Shown piece by piece: positions 27,994 through 35,937 of a stretch of DNA of 64,000 nucleotides. A model generated the notes under the pieces. That model was not told where the DNA came from. It saw only the letters and a program-made list of their open reading frames with translations, and did not search any database. The translations under genes and the position numbers were made by a program. Origin of the DNA: Ferrimonas kyonanensis DSM 18153 (GTDB lineage Bacteria > Pseudomonadota > Gammaproteobacteria > Enterobacterales > Shewanellaceae); the NCBI RefSeq assembly GCF_000425405.1, contig NZ_KE384365.1:1-64000 (forward strand), read 5' to 3'. Each line of letters starts with the position of its first letter. Within the stretch, counting starts at the first letter, position 1.

Positions 27994-29637
27994 ATGAGCA
28001 ACCTGACCTCGCTGCCATCCTGGCAAGCCCTGACAGAACACGCCGATGAGATCAAACAGAGCCATATGAAGGCGATGTTTGAGTCCGATCCAGCCCGAGC
28101 CCAGCGCTACGGCATCAGTGCCGCCGGGTTGCGGCTGGATTACTCCAAAAACCGCCTCAACGACGCAACCCTGTCACTGTTTGAACAGTTGGCCGAAGAG
28201 TGTCAGCTCGAGCAGCAACGTCAGGCGATGTTTGACGGCGTTGCCGTTAACCACACCGAACAGCGGGCAGTCTTGCATACGGCGCTGCGCAGCCACGACA
28301 CCAGCCCCCTGCTGGTTGACGGCGAAGACGTTCGCGCCGAGATCGCTTCTACCCTGGATAAAATGGCCGCCTTTGTGGCCTCGGTTCACCAGGGCGAGTG
28401 GCGAGGCTATACCGACCAGCCCTTCACCGACATCGTCAGCATCGGCATCGGCGGCTCCTTCCTGGGACCGAAAATCATGGCCGAAGCCCTGAAGCCCTAT
28501 TGGCGCAAAGGTCTGAACTGCCACTACGTCGCCAACGTCGACGGTACCGCCATCAGCGAAAAACTGAAGAAGCTGAACCCGGAAACCACCCTGTTTGTGA
28601 TGTCGTCAAAGTCGTTCACCACCCAGGAAACCCTCACCAACACCCTCACAGCCAGAGACTGGTTCATGGCCAACGGTGGCCCGGAAGAGGCCATCGGCCA
28701 GCATTTTGTCGCGGTGACCTCCAATGTGCCGGCTGCCATCCAGTTTGGCATCGACGCCGACAACATCTTCCCGATGTGGGATTGGGTGGGTGGCCGTTAC
28801 TCCATGTGGTCCGCCATTGGCCTGCCCATTGCCCTGCAGATTGGCTTTGAACAGTTCCGCCACCTGCTCGACGGTGCCGAAGCCATGGATAACCACTTCA
28901 GGAGCGCACCGGTTACCCAGAACATGCCGGTGATGATGGCAATGATGGCGGTGTGGTACACCAACTTCTTTGACTCCGGCAGCCATGTGGTGCTGACCTA
29001 CGACCACTACCTGCGCGGCCTGCCTGCCTACATTCAACAATTGGATATGGAGAGCAACGGCAAGGGCGTCGACAACCACAACCAATCGGTGGACTACCAC
29101 ACCGGCCCGGTCATCTGGGGCGGCGAAGGCACCAACGGCCAACACGCCTACCACCAGTTGATTCATCAGGGCAGCGGCATCATTCCCGCCGACTTTATCC
29201 TGCCACTGAACAGCCATAACCCTCTGGGCCGCCACCACGCCATGCTGGCCGCAAACTGCTTTGGACAAACCCAGGCTCTGATGGCCGGAAAAACCCTGGA
29301 GGAAGCCCGTCAGGAACTGCTGGACAAAGGCATCGACCCACAAGCCGCCGAGACACTGGCGCCGCATAAAGTGATGCCGGGCAATAAACCCAGCAACACC
29401 CTGCTGATGGACAAACTGACTCCGGCCACCCTCGGCGCACTGGTTGCACTCTATGAACACCGCACCTTTGTCCAGGGTGTAATTTGGCAGATCAACTCCT
29501 TCGATCAGTGGGGAGTGGAACTTGGCAAGGTGCTGGGCAATTCGGTATTAGATGACCTGGAAAGTGCCACTCCCAAGTTGAATCAGGATGCCTCGACCGT
29601 CGAGCTGATTAAGATCTTCCGCAAAGGGGAGATTTAG
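27994..29637 (+). CDS. pgi: Glucose-6-phosphate isomerase
   Basis: Pgi interconverts glucose-6-phosphate and fructose-6-phosphate in glycolysis and gluconeogenesis. The 547-residue protein carries both family signatures, [13 protein letters not shown] and the C-terminal [10 protein letters not shown], plus GIGGSFLGP and [12 protein letters not shown] that bind the phosphate. Length equals E. coli Pgi (549). AGAGG lies seven to eleven bases before the ATG. Confidence 0.97.
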   Translation: MSNLTSLPSWQALTEHADEIKQSHMKAMFESDPARAQRYGISAAGLRLDYSKNRLNDATLSLFEQLAEECQLEQQRQAMFDGVAVNHTEQRAVLHTALRSHDTSPLLVDGEDVRAEIASTLDKMAAFVASVHQGEWRGYTDQPFTDIVSIGIGGSFLGPKIMAEALKPYWRKGLNCHYVANVDGTAISEKLKKLNPETTLFVMSSKSFTTQETLTNTLTARDWFMANGGPEEAIGQHFVAVTSNVPAAIQFGIDADNIFPMWDWVGGRYSMWSAIGLPIALQIGFEQFRHLLDGAEAMDNHFRSAPVTQNMPVMMAMMAVWYTNFFDSGSHVVLTYDHYLRGLPAYIQQLDMESNGKGVDNHNQSVDYHTGPVIWGGEGTNGQHAYHQLIHQGSGIIPADFILPLNSHNPLGRHHAMLAANCFGQTQALMAGKTLEEARQELLDKGIDPQAAETLAPHKVMPGNKPSNTLLMDKLTPATLGALVALYEHRTFVQGVIWQINSFDQWGVELGKVLGNSVLDDLESATPKLNQDASTVELIKIFRKGEI

Positions 29638-29684
29638 ACCGACGAATTCACCCCTTCAGGCGCAACCTTTTTGCAACATATAAG

Positions 29685-29714
29685 TTGCATACTGAAATCC
29701 GGCTATGGTATACC
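29685..29714 (+). promoter_or_regulatory. Promoter of the small DUF3545-like gene
   Basis: TTGCAT (29685-29690) and TATACC (29709-29714) are 18 bases apart. A TGCAAC/GTTGCA inverted repeat (29672-29689) overlaps the -35 box and might be an operator. Confidence 0.4.
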
Positions 29715-29746
29715 GGAATCACTGAGGCAAGCTGAGGAGGGGACCT

Positions 29747-29929
29747 ATGGAAAGGTTGGATTACGGCTCACCACTGGGCACAGTTGTGGAAAAGCCGACT
29801 CGAACAAGGACCAACAAGAAGCGCAAGTGGCGAGAGATTGAAGCCTTGAAAGAGCGGCATCGTCTTGAAAAAGAGCTACAGGGAATCGACTTCTCATACG
29901 AGCCAGATTGGGAATCAATCGAAGCCTGA
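29747..29929 (+). CDS. Small charged protein, DUF3545-like
   Basis: This 60-residue protein has a strong GAGGAGGGG ribosome binding site and its own terminator, so it is very likely real. The centre is very basic (TRTRTNKKRKWREIEALKERH) and predicted helical; the tail is acidic (EPDWESIEA). The KRKWREIEA core resembles the DUF3545 family of small gammaproteobacterial proteins, whose function is unknown. The basic helix could bind nucleic acid, but that is a guess. Confidence 0.75.
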   Translation: MERLDYGSPLGTVVEKPTRTRTNKKRKWREIEALKERHRLEKELQGIDFSYEPDWESIEA

Positions 29930-29935
29930 CCCATT

Positions 29936-29963
29936 AAAAAAGCCCCGCGATGCGGGGCTTTTT
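29936..29963. terminator. Terminator between the DUF3545-like and hemerythrin genes
   Basis: GCCCCGC/GCGGGGC stem (29942-29948 / 29952-29958) with flanking A- and T-runs between convergent genes. Confidence 0.9.
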
Positions 29964-29981
29964 GCTGCCTTCGACTGCGTT

Positions 29982-30524
29982 CTAGCCGTCGGCATCGGCC
30001 AGGTAATTGCGCAGGTCTTCAAACTCCTGTTCGCTGCCGCGGCCAAACAGAGGATCTTCCACCAGTTTCGACGCCACCAACTGATCCACCTGCTTCCAGT
30101 CGTCATCATCAAAGCTGGCTTCGAGCATCGGCAGAATCTTGCTCTCTTCATACTCCAGATGACGGGTCTGCATGCGCACGAAGCGCTCAACGTCGGTAAT
30201 CAACTTGTCCCGGGGAACCACGGCGTCATTGAGGATCATGCTCAGGGTGTCCAACAACTCCTCGGTGGCCACCCGCAATGACTGATGCTCCACTTCCAGT
30301 TGGCTGACCTGCTCTTCAACCCCTTTCTTTTCCAGATAATACCGATACAGGATGTCCTCCATCGGGTGATGGCTGGTATCGGCGTATTGAAGCAGATAGT
30401 GCACCACATCGCGGATCAAGGTCAGATTGACCTCCTGCCCCTCCCGCAAACTCTTGGCCTTGCCTGACAACACCCGTAGCAGGGTGAGAATGTGTTTGTG
30501 GTCGGTGTGGATCCTGGCCAGCAT
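29982..30524 (-). CDS. Hemerythrin domain-containing protein
   Basis: The 180-residue cytoplasmic protein is a four-helix hemerythrin/HHE type. Candidate di-iron ligands are visible: IHTDHKHI near the N-terminus, HHPMED around residue 53, EVEHQSL around 79, and RHLEYEESKILP around 120. Such proteins bind O2 or NO or take part in iron/nitrosative-stress handling; the sequence does not decide which. It is a single gene, convergent with the DUF3545-like gene. Confidence 0.88.
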   Translation of the reverse strand: MLARIHTDHKHILTLLRVLSGKAKSLREGQEVNLTLIRDVVHYLLQYADTSHHPMEDILYRYYLEKKGVEEQVSQLEVEHQSLRVATEELLDTLSMILNDAVVPRDKLITDVERFVRMQTRHLEYEESKILPMLEASFDDDDWKQVDQLVASKLVEDPLFGRGSEQEFEDLRNYLADADG

Positions 30525-30621
30525 GGCATTCCCCCTAATAATCGCTTTAACTAATAGTAGTTAACTTTAAGTGACATCCAGTAACCCATCGCTGATTAAC
30601 CTGAAGCTTCGTTGACTCAGA

Positions 30622-31284
30622 TCAAAGCTGCCAGCAGATGGGTTTACGTCCCTGTTGCATCAGCCACTCGTTGGCTTTTGAAAAATGACCACACCCCAAA
30701 AAACCACGATGGGCCGAAAGCGGAGAAGGGTGTGGAGCCTTCAAAATCAGGTGCTTATCCGAATCCAGCGCCCGACCTTTTTTCTGAGCATGGGCGCCCC
30801 ACAACATAAACACCACCGGGCGAGGCCCCTGATTCAACTCCGCCAGCAAGGCATCGGTAAACCGCTCCCAGCCCAGCCTGGCATGGGAGTGAGCCCGCCC
30901 CTGCTCCACGGTTAACACGGTGTTCAACAACAAGACGCCCTGCCTGGCCCAATCACTGAGGTTCCCCTGGGATGGAATAGCGAAATCATCGACATCCCGG
31001 TGCAACTCTTTGAAGATGTTCCGCAGCGAAGGGGGCACCTTCACGCCATCGGGCACCGAAAAACTCAGCCCATGAGCCTGACCGGGGCCATGGTAGGGAT
31101 CCTGCCCCAGGATCACGACCTGCACCTGCTGCAGAGGCGTCAGGGTCAATGCCGCCAGCACCTGATCGTCTGCCGGGTAGACCGCCACGCCAGACTGCCT
31201 CAGGGTTGCCAGTCTGGCCTGCATCTCCTCGAAGTAAGTCTGTTGCCGCTCACGGTCGACAACCTCCTGCCAATCCTTGCCCAT
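30622..31284 (-). CDS. ung: Uracil-DNA glycosylase
   Basis: Ung removes uracil from DNA and starts base excision repair. The start at ATG 31284 (MGKDWQEVV) gives 220 residues and fits E. coli Ung; GAGG lies about seven bases upstream. The water-activating motif GQDPYHGPGQAHG and the leucine-loop motif HPSPLSAHRGF are intact. It is divergent from nfo across 115 bases, placing two steps of the same pathway around one intergenic region. Confidence 0.97.
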   Translation of the reverse strand: MGKDWQEVVDRERQQTYFEEMQARLATLRQSGVAVYPADDQVLAALTLTPLQQVQVVILGQDPYHGPGQAHGLSFSVPDGVKVPPSLRNIFKELHRDVDDFAIPSQGNLSDWARQGVLLLNTVLTVEQGRAHSHARLGWERFTDALLAELNQGPRPVVFMLWGAHAQKKGRALDSDKHLILKAPHPSPLSAHRGFLGCGHFSKANEWLMQQGRKPICWQL

Positions 31285-31399
31285 TTTCAGCCTCAGATTA
31301 AGAAAACGCAAAGCATAAACAACCCTTTATCATTGAGCAATTGATTCACTTGTCGCAAACCCCTAGGATCCCGGTACCATTCCTTAGCCAACCCAGACC

Positions 31400-32251
31400 A
31401 TGAGACGGATCGGAGCCCACGTCAGTGCACAGGGTGGCGTTGAAAATGCGCCGCTGAATGCCGCCGCCATTAACGCCAAAGCCTTTGCCCTTTTTACCAA
31501 AAACCAACGTCGTTGGCAGGCCAAACCGCTGACCGACGAAAGCATCCACGCATTCAAAAGCAACTGCCTTAACGTCGGCATCGCTCCTGCCCACATCCTG
31601 CCCCACGACAGCTATCTGATTAATCTCGGCCACCCAGATCCGGATGCGCTGGCCCGCTCCCGGGATGCGTTTGTGGATGAGATGCAACGCTGTCAGCAAC
31701 TGGGACTGTCGCTGCTAAATTTTCATCCCGGTAGCCACCTGAGGCAGATTCCCGAAGCCCATTGCCTTCGCCTGATCAGCGACTCCATCAATCAGGCCCT
31801 GGACGCCACAGAGGGAGTCACCGCCGTCATTGAGAATACCGCCGGTCAGGGCTCCAACATGGGCCACCGCTTCGAACACCTGGCCGCCATCATCGATGCG
31901 GTCGAGGATCGCAGCCGCGTCGGTGTTTGCCTGGATACCTGCCATACCTTCGCCGCCGGGTACGACCTCTCCAGCCTCGAGGCCTGCCGGGCCACGTTTG
32001 CAGAATTTGATAGCGTAGTGGGTTTGAAGTACCTGAGCGCCATGCACCTCAATGGCAGTAAGTCCACCCTGGGCAGTCGAGTTGACCGTCACCACAGCCT
32101 GCAACAGGGGGAGATGGGCACGGAGGTGTTTCAGTTCTTAATGAACCACCCGGCTACCGATGAGATTCCCATGGTACTGGAGACCATCGACGACAGTTTG
32201 TGGTCAAAGGAGATTGAGTGGCTATACAGCCTGGAAAGGACAACCCGCTAA
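31400..32251 (+). CDS. nfo: Endonuclease IV (AP endonuclease)
   Basis: Nfo cuts DNA 5' to abasic sites and removes 3' blocking groups. The 283-residue TIM-barrel protein shows [56 protein letters not shown] and [21 protein letters not shown], which carry the trinuclear zinc ligands. Length matches E. coli Nfo (285). It is divergent from ung. The strong hairpin downstream has its T-run on the other strand. Confidence 0.97.
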   Translation: MRRIGAHVSAQGGVENAPLNAAAINAKAFALFTKNQRRWQAKPLTDESIHAFKSNCLNVGIAPAHILPHDSYLINLGHPDPDALARSRDAFVDEMQRCQQLGLSLLNFHPGSHLRQIPEAHCLRLISDSINQALDATEGVTAVIENTAGQGSNMGHRFEHLAAIIDAVEDRSRVGVCLDTCHTFAAGYDLSSLEACRATFAEFDSVVGLKYLSAMHLNGSKSTLGSRVDRHHSLQQGEMGTEVFQFLMNHPATDEIPMVLETIDDSLWSKEIEWLYSLERTTR

Positions 32252-32273
32252 GCTGCCGGTTCAAATGTCAGGC

Positions 32274-32305
32274 AAAAAAAAGGCAGGTCAAAATATTGAC
32301 CTGCC
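32274..32305 (-). terminator. Strong minus-strand terminator without an obvious gene
   Basis: A perfect 10-bp stem (GGCAGGTCAA 32282-32291, TTGACCTGCC 32296-32305) with a 4-base loop is followed, on the minus strand, by eight T. On the plus strand no T-run follows, so it is directed at a leftward transcript. The next known leftward gene (ndh) ends at 34203 and has its own terminator, which points to a small transcript from 32306-32736. Confidence 0.85.
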
Positions 32306-32408
32306 AAACTTAAGCAGCAAATGGGGCCTCAATTGATGGTGTCCCGACACAAGAAAACACCACCACCCCGACTTGCATTTAAATCAAACTGGATGAAACT
32401 GAAAACAC

Positions 32409-32579
32409 TCACACACTGAATAAACACTTACCTGTATTACTCGGCGCGTTCATTGACTCTAACACTGATTGCTTAATCAACGAGGTGGCCATTTTGCCCC
32501 CAATTGTCGTTGCCGACAAACGACGAATAATACTCCTCGAATTAATTTCACTCATCTGAAACTGCCACTCCGGTCTCAT
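32409..32579 (-). CDS. Candidate small protein gene between nfo and ltaE
   Basis: A minus-strand frame of 56 codons starts at ATG 32579, or 48 codons from ATG 32555 (MSEINSRSIIRRLSATT...), and ends at TGA 32409-32411. GGAG (in CCGGAG) lies 12 bases before the second ATG; GGAAAG abuts the first. A further in-frame ATG with GGGGG upstream exists at 32492. A strong leftward terminator lies 104 bases past the stop. The protein has a basic N-terminal part (SRSIIRRLS), a GGK, and a Cys near the end. No family is recognised. Evidence is positional only, so it may instead be a non-coding RNA. Confidence 0.4.
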   Translation of the reverse strand: MRPEWQFQMSEINSRSIIRRLSATTIGGKMATSLIKQSVLESMNAPSNTGKCLFSV

Positions 32580-32736
32580 CTTTCCGGCAATGAAAATGTC
32601 ATTATTCGGCCGCTGTCAGCGGTTACGTGATCTTGCCCGCACTGGCGTTATCATCGTCATTGCAAATAAGTGTCATTTCACCATCAAGCTGCTACAGTGA
32701 GCGCAATTTTTACCCAGCACTGCAGTAGGAAATACC

Positions 32737-33756
32737 ATGATTGATTTGCGATCAGATACGGTCACTCAGCCGACTGAAGCAATGCGCCGGGCGATGGCCA
32801 GCGCGCCGGTCGGTGACGATGTGTATGGCGACGACCCCAGCGTGAATAAGTTGGAAGAGTCCGCTGCCGAGATGGCCGGATTTGAAGCGGCGCTGTTCAC
32901 CAGCTCCGGTACCCAGGCTAACCTGCTGGCCCTGATGAGCCATTGTCAGCGCGGCGATGAGTATCTGTGTGGCCAGCAGGCACACAACTACCGCTACGAA
33001 GCTGGCGGTGCCGCCGTCCTGGGTTCCATCCAACCACAACCGGTCGACAATCAGCCAGACGGCAGCCTGTGCCTGTCGCAGCTGGCAGCCCAGATTAAAC
33101 CCGACGATTGCCACTTTGCCCAAACCCGGCTGATCAGCCTGGAAAACACCATCGGTGGCAAAGTGCTGCCGCTGGACTATTTGGCTGATGCGCAGTCATT
33201 TGCCTTTGAGCATGGCCTGAAGATCCACCTCGACGGCGCCCGGGTGTTTAATGCCGCCGTCAAACAACAGGTACCCCTGACCCGCATCAGTCAGCACTTT
33301 GATTCGATGACCATCTGCCTGTCCAAAGGTCTGGCCGCGCCGGTTGGGTCACTGCTGATCGGTGACGAAGCCCTGATCACCAAGGCCAGACGCCTTAGAA
33401 AGATGCTCGGCGGTGGCATGCGCCAGGCGGGCATTATTGCGGCAGCCGGACAGCTAGCGCTGGAACAGCAGGTGGAGCGCCTCAGCATCGACCATGATAA
33501 CGCCAGCCATCTTGCCCGAGAGTTGACGCAACTGGACGAGCTGAATGTGGATCTGTCTGCGGTGCAAACCAACATGGTCTTTGCTACCCTCAACCCAGCG
33601 TACGACCCGAAAGCCTTACAGCAACACCTGGAGCAACAGGGGATTCGGATTTCGGCAGCCAACACCCTGCGCCTGGTGACCCACAAAGACATTGAACGAA
33701 GCGATCTGGATAAGGTGATTGTCCAGATAAAGGCCTTTTTTGCGAGAAACTCATAG
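32737..33756 (+). CDS. ltaE: Low-specificity L-threonine aldolase
   Basis: LtaE cleaves L-threonine and allo-threonine to glycine and acetaldehyde with PLP. The 339-residue protein starts MIDLRSDTVTQPTEAMRRAM and holds the PLP lysine in TICLSKGLAAPVGS, HLDGARVFNA, and ENTIGGKVLPL, all typical. GTAGGAA precedes the ATG. The stop overlaps the yciA GTG as TAGTG, so the pair is translationally coupled. Confidence 0.95.
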   Translation: MIDLRSDTVTQPTEAMRRAMASAPVGDDVYGDDPSVNKLEESAAEMAGFEAALFTSSGTQANLLALMSHCQRGDEYLCGQQAHNYRYEAGGAAVLGSIQPQPVDNQPDGSLCLSQLAAQIKPDDCHFAQTRLISLENTIGGKVLPLDYLADAQSFAFEHGLKIHLDGARVFNAAVKQQVPLTRISQHFDSMTICLSKGLAAPVGSLLIGDEALITKARRLRKMLGGGMRQAGIIAAAGQLALEQQVERLSIDHDNASHLARELTQLDELNVDLSAVQTNMVFATLNPAYDPKALQQHLEQQGIRISAANTLRLVTHKDIERSDLDKVIVQIKAFFARNS

Positions 33757-34151
33757 TGAATTCAGATCGAAAACCCAGCGGCCAACTGCTGCTCAGAACC
33801 CTGGCGATGCCAGCAGACACCAACCCCAATGGTGACATCTTCGGGGGCTGGATCATGTCTCAGATGGACATGGCCGGCGGCCTGCTGGCCAAGGAGATTG
33901 CCCGCGGTCGCATCTGTACGGTCTCGGTGGACGGCATGACCTTTCACAAGCCCGTCGGTGTCGGTGATGCCGTCTGTGTCCATGGTCAGTGTACCCGAGT
34001 CGGCAACAGCTCCATGACCCTCACCCTGGAGGTCTGGGCCAAACCGGTGCTCAAAGGCGAAAAAGATCGCTACTGCGTCACCGAAGGCACTTTCACTTAT
34101 GTCGCCATCACCGAATCGGGCCGCCCGCGGACCGTGCCCCCTCAGGGCTGA
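33756..34151 (+). CDS. yciA: Acyl-CoA thioesterase YciA
   Basis: YciA is a hotdog-fold thioesterase that hydrolyses a wide range of acyl-CoAs. The 131-residue protein has the signature TNPNGDIFGGWIMSQMDMAGG with the catalytic Asp, and VDGMTFHKPVGVGDAVCV. It starts with GTG 33756 overlapping the ltaE stop. Length agrees with E. coli YciA (132). A bidirectional terminator follows. Confidence 0.93.
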   Translation: MNSDRKPSGQLLLRTLAMPADTNPNGDIFGGWIMSQMDMAGGLLAKEIARGRICTVSVDGMTFHKPVGVGDAVCVHGQCTRVGNSSMTLTLEVWAKPVLKGEKDRYCVTEGTFTYVAITESGRPRTVPPQG

Positions 34152-34163
34152 GAATCTGACAAA

Positions 34164-34192
34164 GAAAAAGGGAGCCTGGGCTCCCTTTTTTT
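34164..34192. terminator. Bidirectional terminator between yciA and ndh
   Basis: GGGAGC/GCTCCC stem (34170-34175 / 34180-34185) followed by seven T, with an A-rich stretch on the other side. Confidence 0.9.
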
Positions 34193-34202
34193 GGTTTGGC
34201 TG

Positions 34203-35498
34203 CTAGTGCAACTTCAGCTCCGGTCGCATGATGCGCTGCAGGCCGTTGAGCGACATCAACAGCAACCCCTTGCTGACACCATGCAGGGCGATCAGGTGGC
34301 GTCGATACAATGAGGTGTAGACCAGCCGCGCCATCTTTCCCTCCACCGTCATGCCACCGCCGACAAAGGACATCAGATTCCCCACGGTATGGAACTTGGA
34401 CATGTTCACAAAGGATCCCAGATCCTTATACACATACCCCGCCAGCTTGGCCCGGGGATCCGCCATCAGCTTTTCGATGTTGTCCCCCACCAACAGCGCC
34501 ATCTGCCGGGCAGTCTGACCCCGTGGCGGTACCCAGCTGCCGTCCTCCTGGGGACAGGCCGCACAATCGCCAAAGGCAAAGACGCGATCATTGCTCAGGC
34601 TTTGACAACTGGGGTGAACCATGATCTGATCCGCCTGATTGACCTCCAGACCCAAGGTGGCGAGGAATGGATGCCCCTTGACCCCAGCCGACCACAACAC
34701 CATGTCCGAAGGAATGAATTGACCGTCGGCGGTATGCATCCCCTCCGGGGTCACTTCACTGATGCGAGTATCGGTTTTCACCCTCACCCCCAACTTGGCC
34801 AACTCTTTGGCCACGGCATCGCAAATGCGTGGCTTGTCGATACGAGGCAAAACCCGGTCTGTGGCTTCAATCAGGTTCACCTGCAACAGGTCTTCACGTA
34901 TGTCGTAACCGTAACCTCTCAGGGTATCCGCGGCATGATGCATCTCGGCCGCCATCTCCACCCCGGTCGCGCCGGCGCCAACGATGGAGATTTCAAAGTG
35001 CTCCTGCTCCACATTGTGCTCTTTGGCGTAACGTAAGAAGCGGTGACGAATCTTCTTCCTCAGCGCCATCGCCTGTTCGGTCAGATCCAGAAAATCACAG
35101 TGTTCCTGCACTCCGGGAATGCCAAAATCATTGGTCACTGCGCCGACGCCGATCACCAGATAGTCATAGCCGATTTTTCTCTCCGGAAGGATCTCGGTGC
35201 CAAACTCATCCAGCATCGGCGCCAGTATCACCTGCCGGTCGATCTGGTTGAGCCCCGCCAGCATTCCCTGTTCAAAGCGGTAGCCATTTTGAGAAGCGTG
35301 CATGCGGTAGTCCAGTGCGTTCAGCCCCTCATCGAGGCTGCCGGTGGCCAGTTCATGCAGCAGCGGCTTCCAGATATGATGATCGCAGCGATCGATCAGG
35401 GTGATCTCCGCCTTCCCTTTTCTGCCCAGTTTTCGTCCCAGCTTGGTAACGATCTCCATGCCGCCGGCGCCGCCGCCAACGATTACAATTTTGGTCAT
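34203..35498 (-). CDS. ndh: NADH dehydrogenase (type II, non-proton-pumping)
   Basis: Ndh-2 oxidises NADH and reduces quinone at the inner-membrane face without pumping protons. The ATG at 35498 with GGAG seven bases upstream gives 431 residues (E. coli 434). Two Rossmann folds are visible, GGGAGGMEIVTKLG at the N-terminus (FAD) and IVGAGATGVEMAAE (NADH), plus FAFGDCA that closes the FAD site. The C-terminal segment (LHGVSKGLLLMSLNGLQRI) provides the membrane-associated helix. Monocistronic. Confidence 0.95.
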   Translation of the reverse strand: MTKIVIVGGGAGGMEIVTKLGRKLGRKGKAEITLIDRCDHHIWKPLLHELATGSLDEGLNALDYRMHASQNGYRFEQGMLAGLNQIDRQVILAPMLDEFGTEILPERKIGYDYLVIGVGAVTNDFGIPGVQEHCDFLDLTEQAMALRKKIRHRFLRYAKEHNVEQEHFEISIVGAGATGVEMAAEMHHAADTLRGYGYDIREDLLQVNLIEATDRVLPRIDKPRICDAVAKELAKLGVRVKTDTRISEVTPEGMHTADGQFIPSDMVLWSAGVKGHPFLATLGLEVNQADQIMVHPSCQSLSNDRVFAFGDCAACPQEDGSWVPPRGQTARQMALLVGDNIEKLMADPRAKLAGYVYKDLGSFVNMSKFHTVGNLMSFVGGGMTVEGKMARLVYTSLYRRHLIALHGVSKGLLLMSLNGLQRIMRPELKLH

Positions 35499-35937
35499 TG
35501 TGACACTCCACAGCGGGATTAGTTGAGCAACCACCAGTCGTTACAGCTCACTCCCCGGGGCCAAAATTCACCCCTGATCACGTTCTGCATCCTGGCAAAT
35601 GTGACCCTCATCGAGCCGTCTGGCAGTCTAACAACGCCGTCATTCCCTTTCAAACAGACATTAATTCAACTTAATCCTTTATGATCAACCACTCATAGCT
35701 GCAGAAATAGGCGATCGAGAACTCAAAATCCGCCTCGAGCCAGAAAACTCTGTCAGCAACAACTTTCAGTGACTGAAACTCAATGACGGGATTTGCGCGC
35801 CGAAAGTGGCAACCCTGGCCTCATAATCTAAAGTGGCTGAAATCAAAATAGAAAATGCCGTAGCTGCTTTTCTGAGCACGATCAGGCAGCGACGCTATCC
35901 CAAGCCAGGTAACAAGGTCAAACCAACCGCCGCTTGG
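35499..35937. other. Gene-less region between ndh and the EAL gene
   Basis: No convincing reading frame or RNA gene. The region is AT-richer than its neighbours. On the minus strand TTGATC, 17 bases, ATTAAT around 35664-35692 could be an ndh promoter. The part near 35900 should hold the 3' end signal of the EAL gene, but no strong hairpin was found. Confidence 0.4.
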
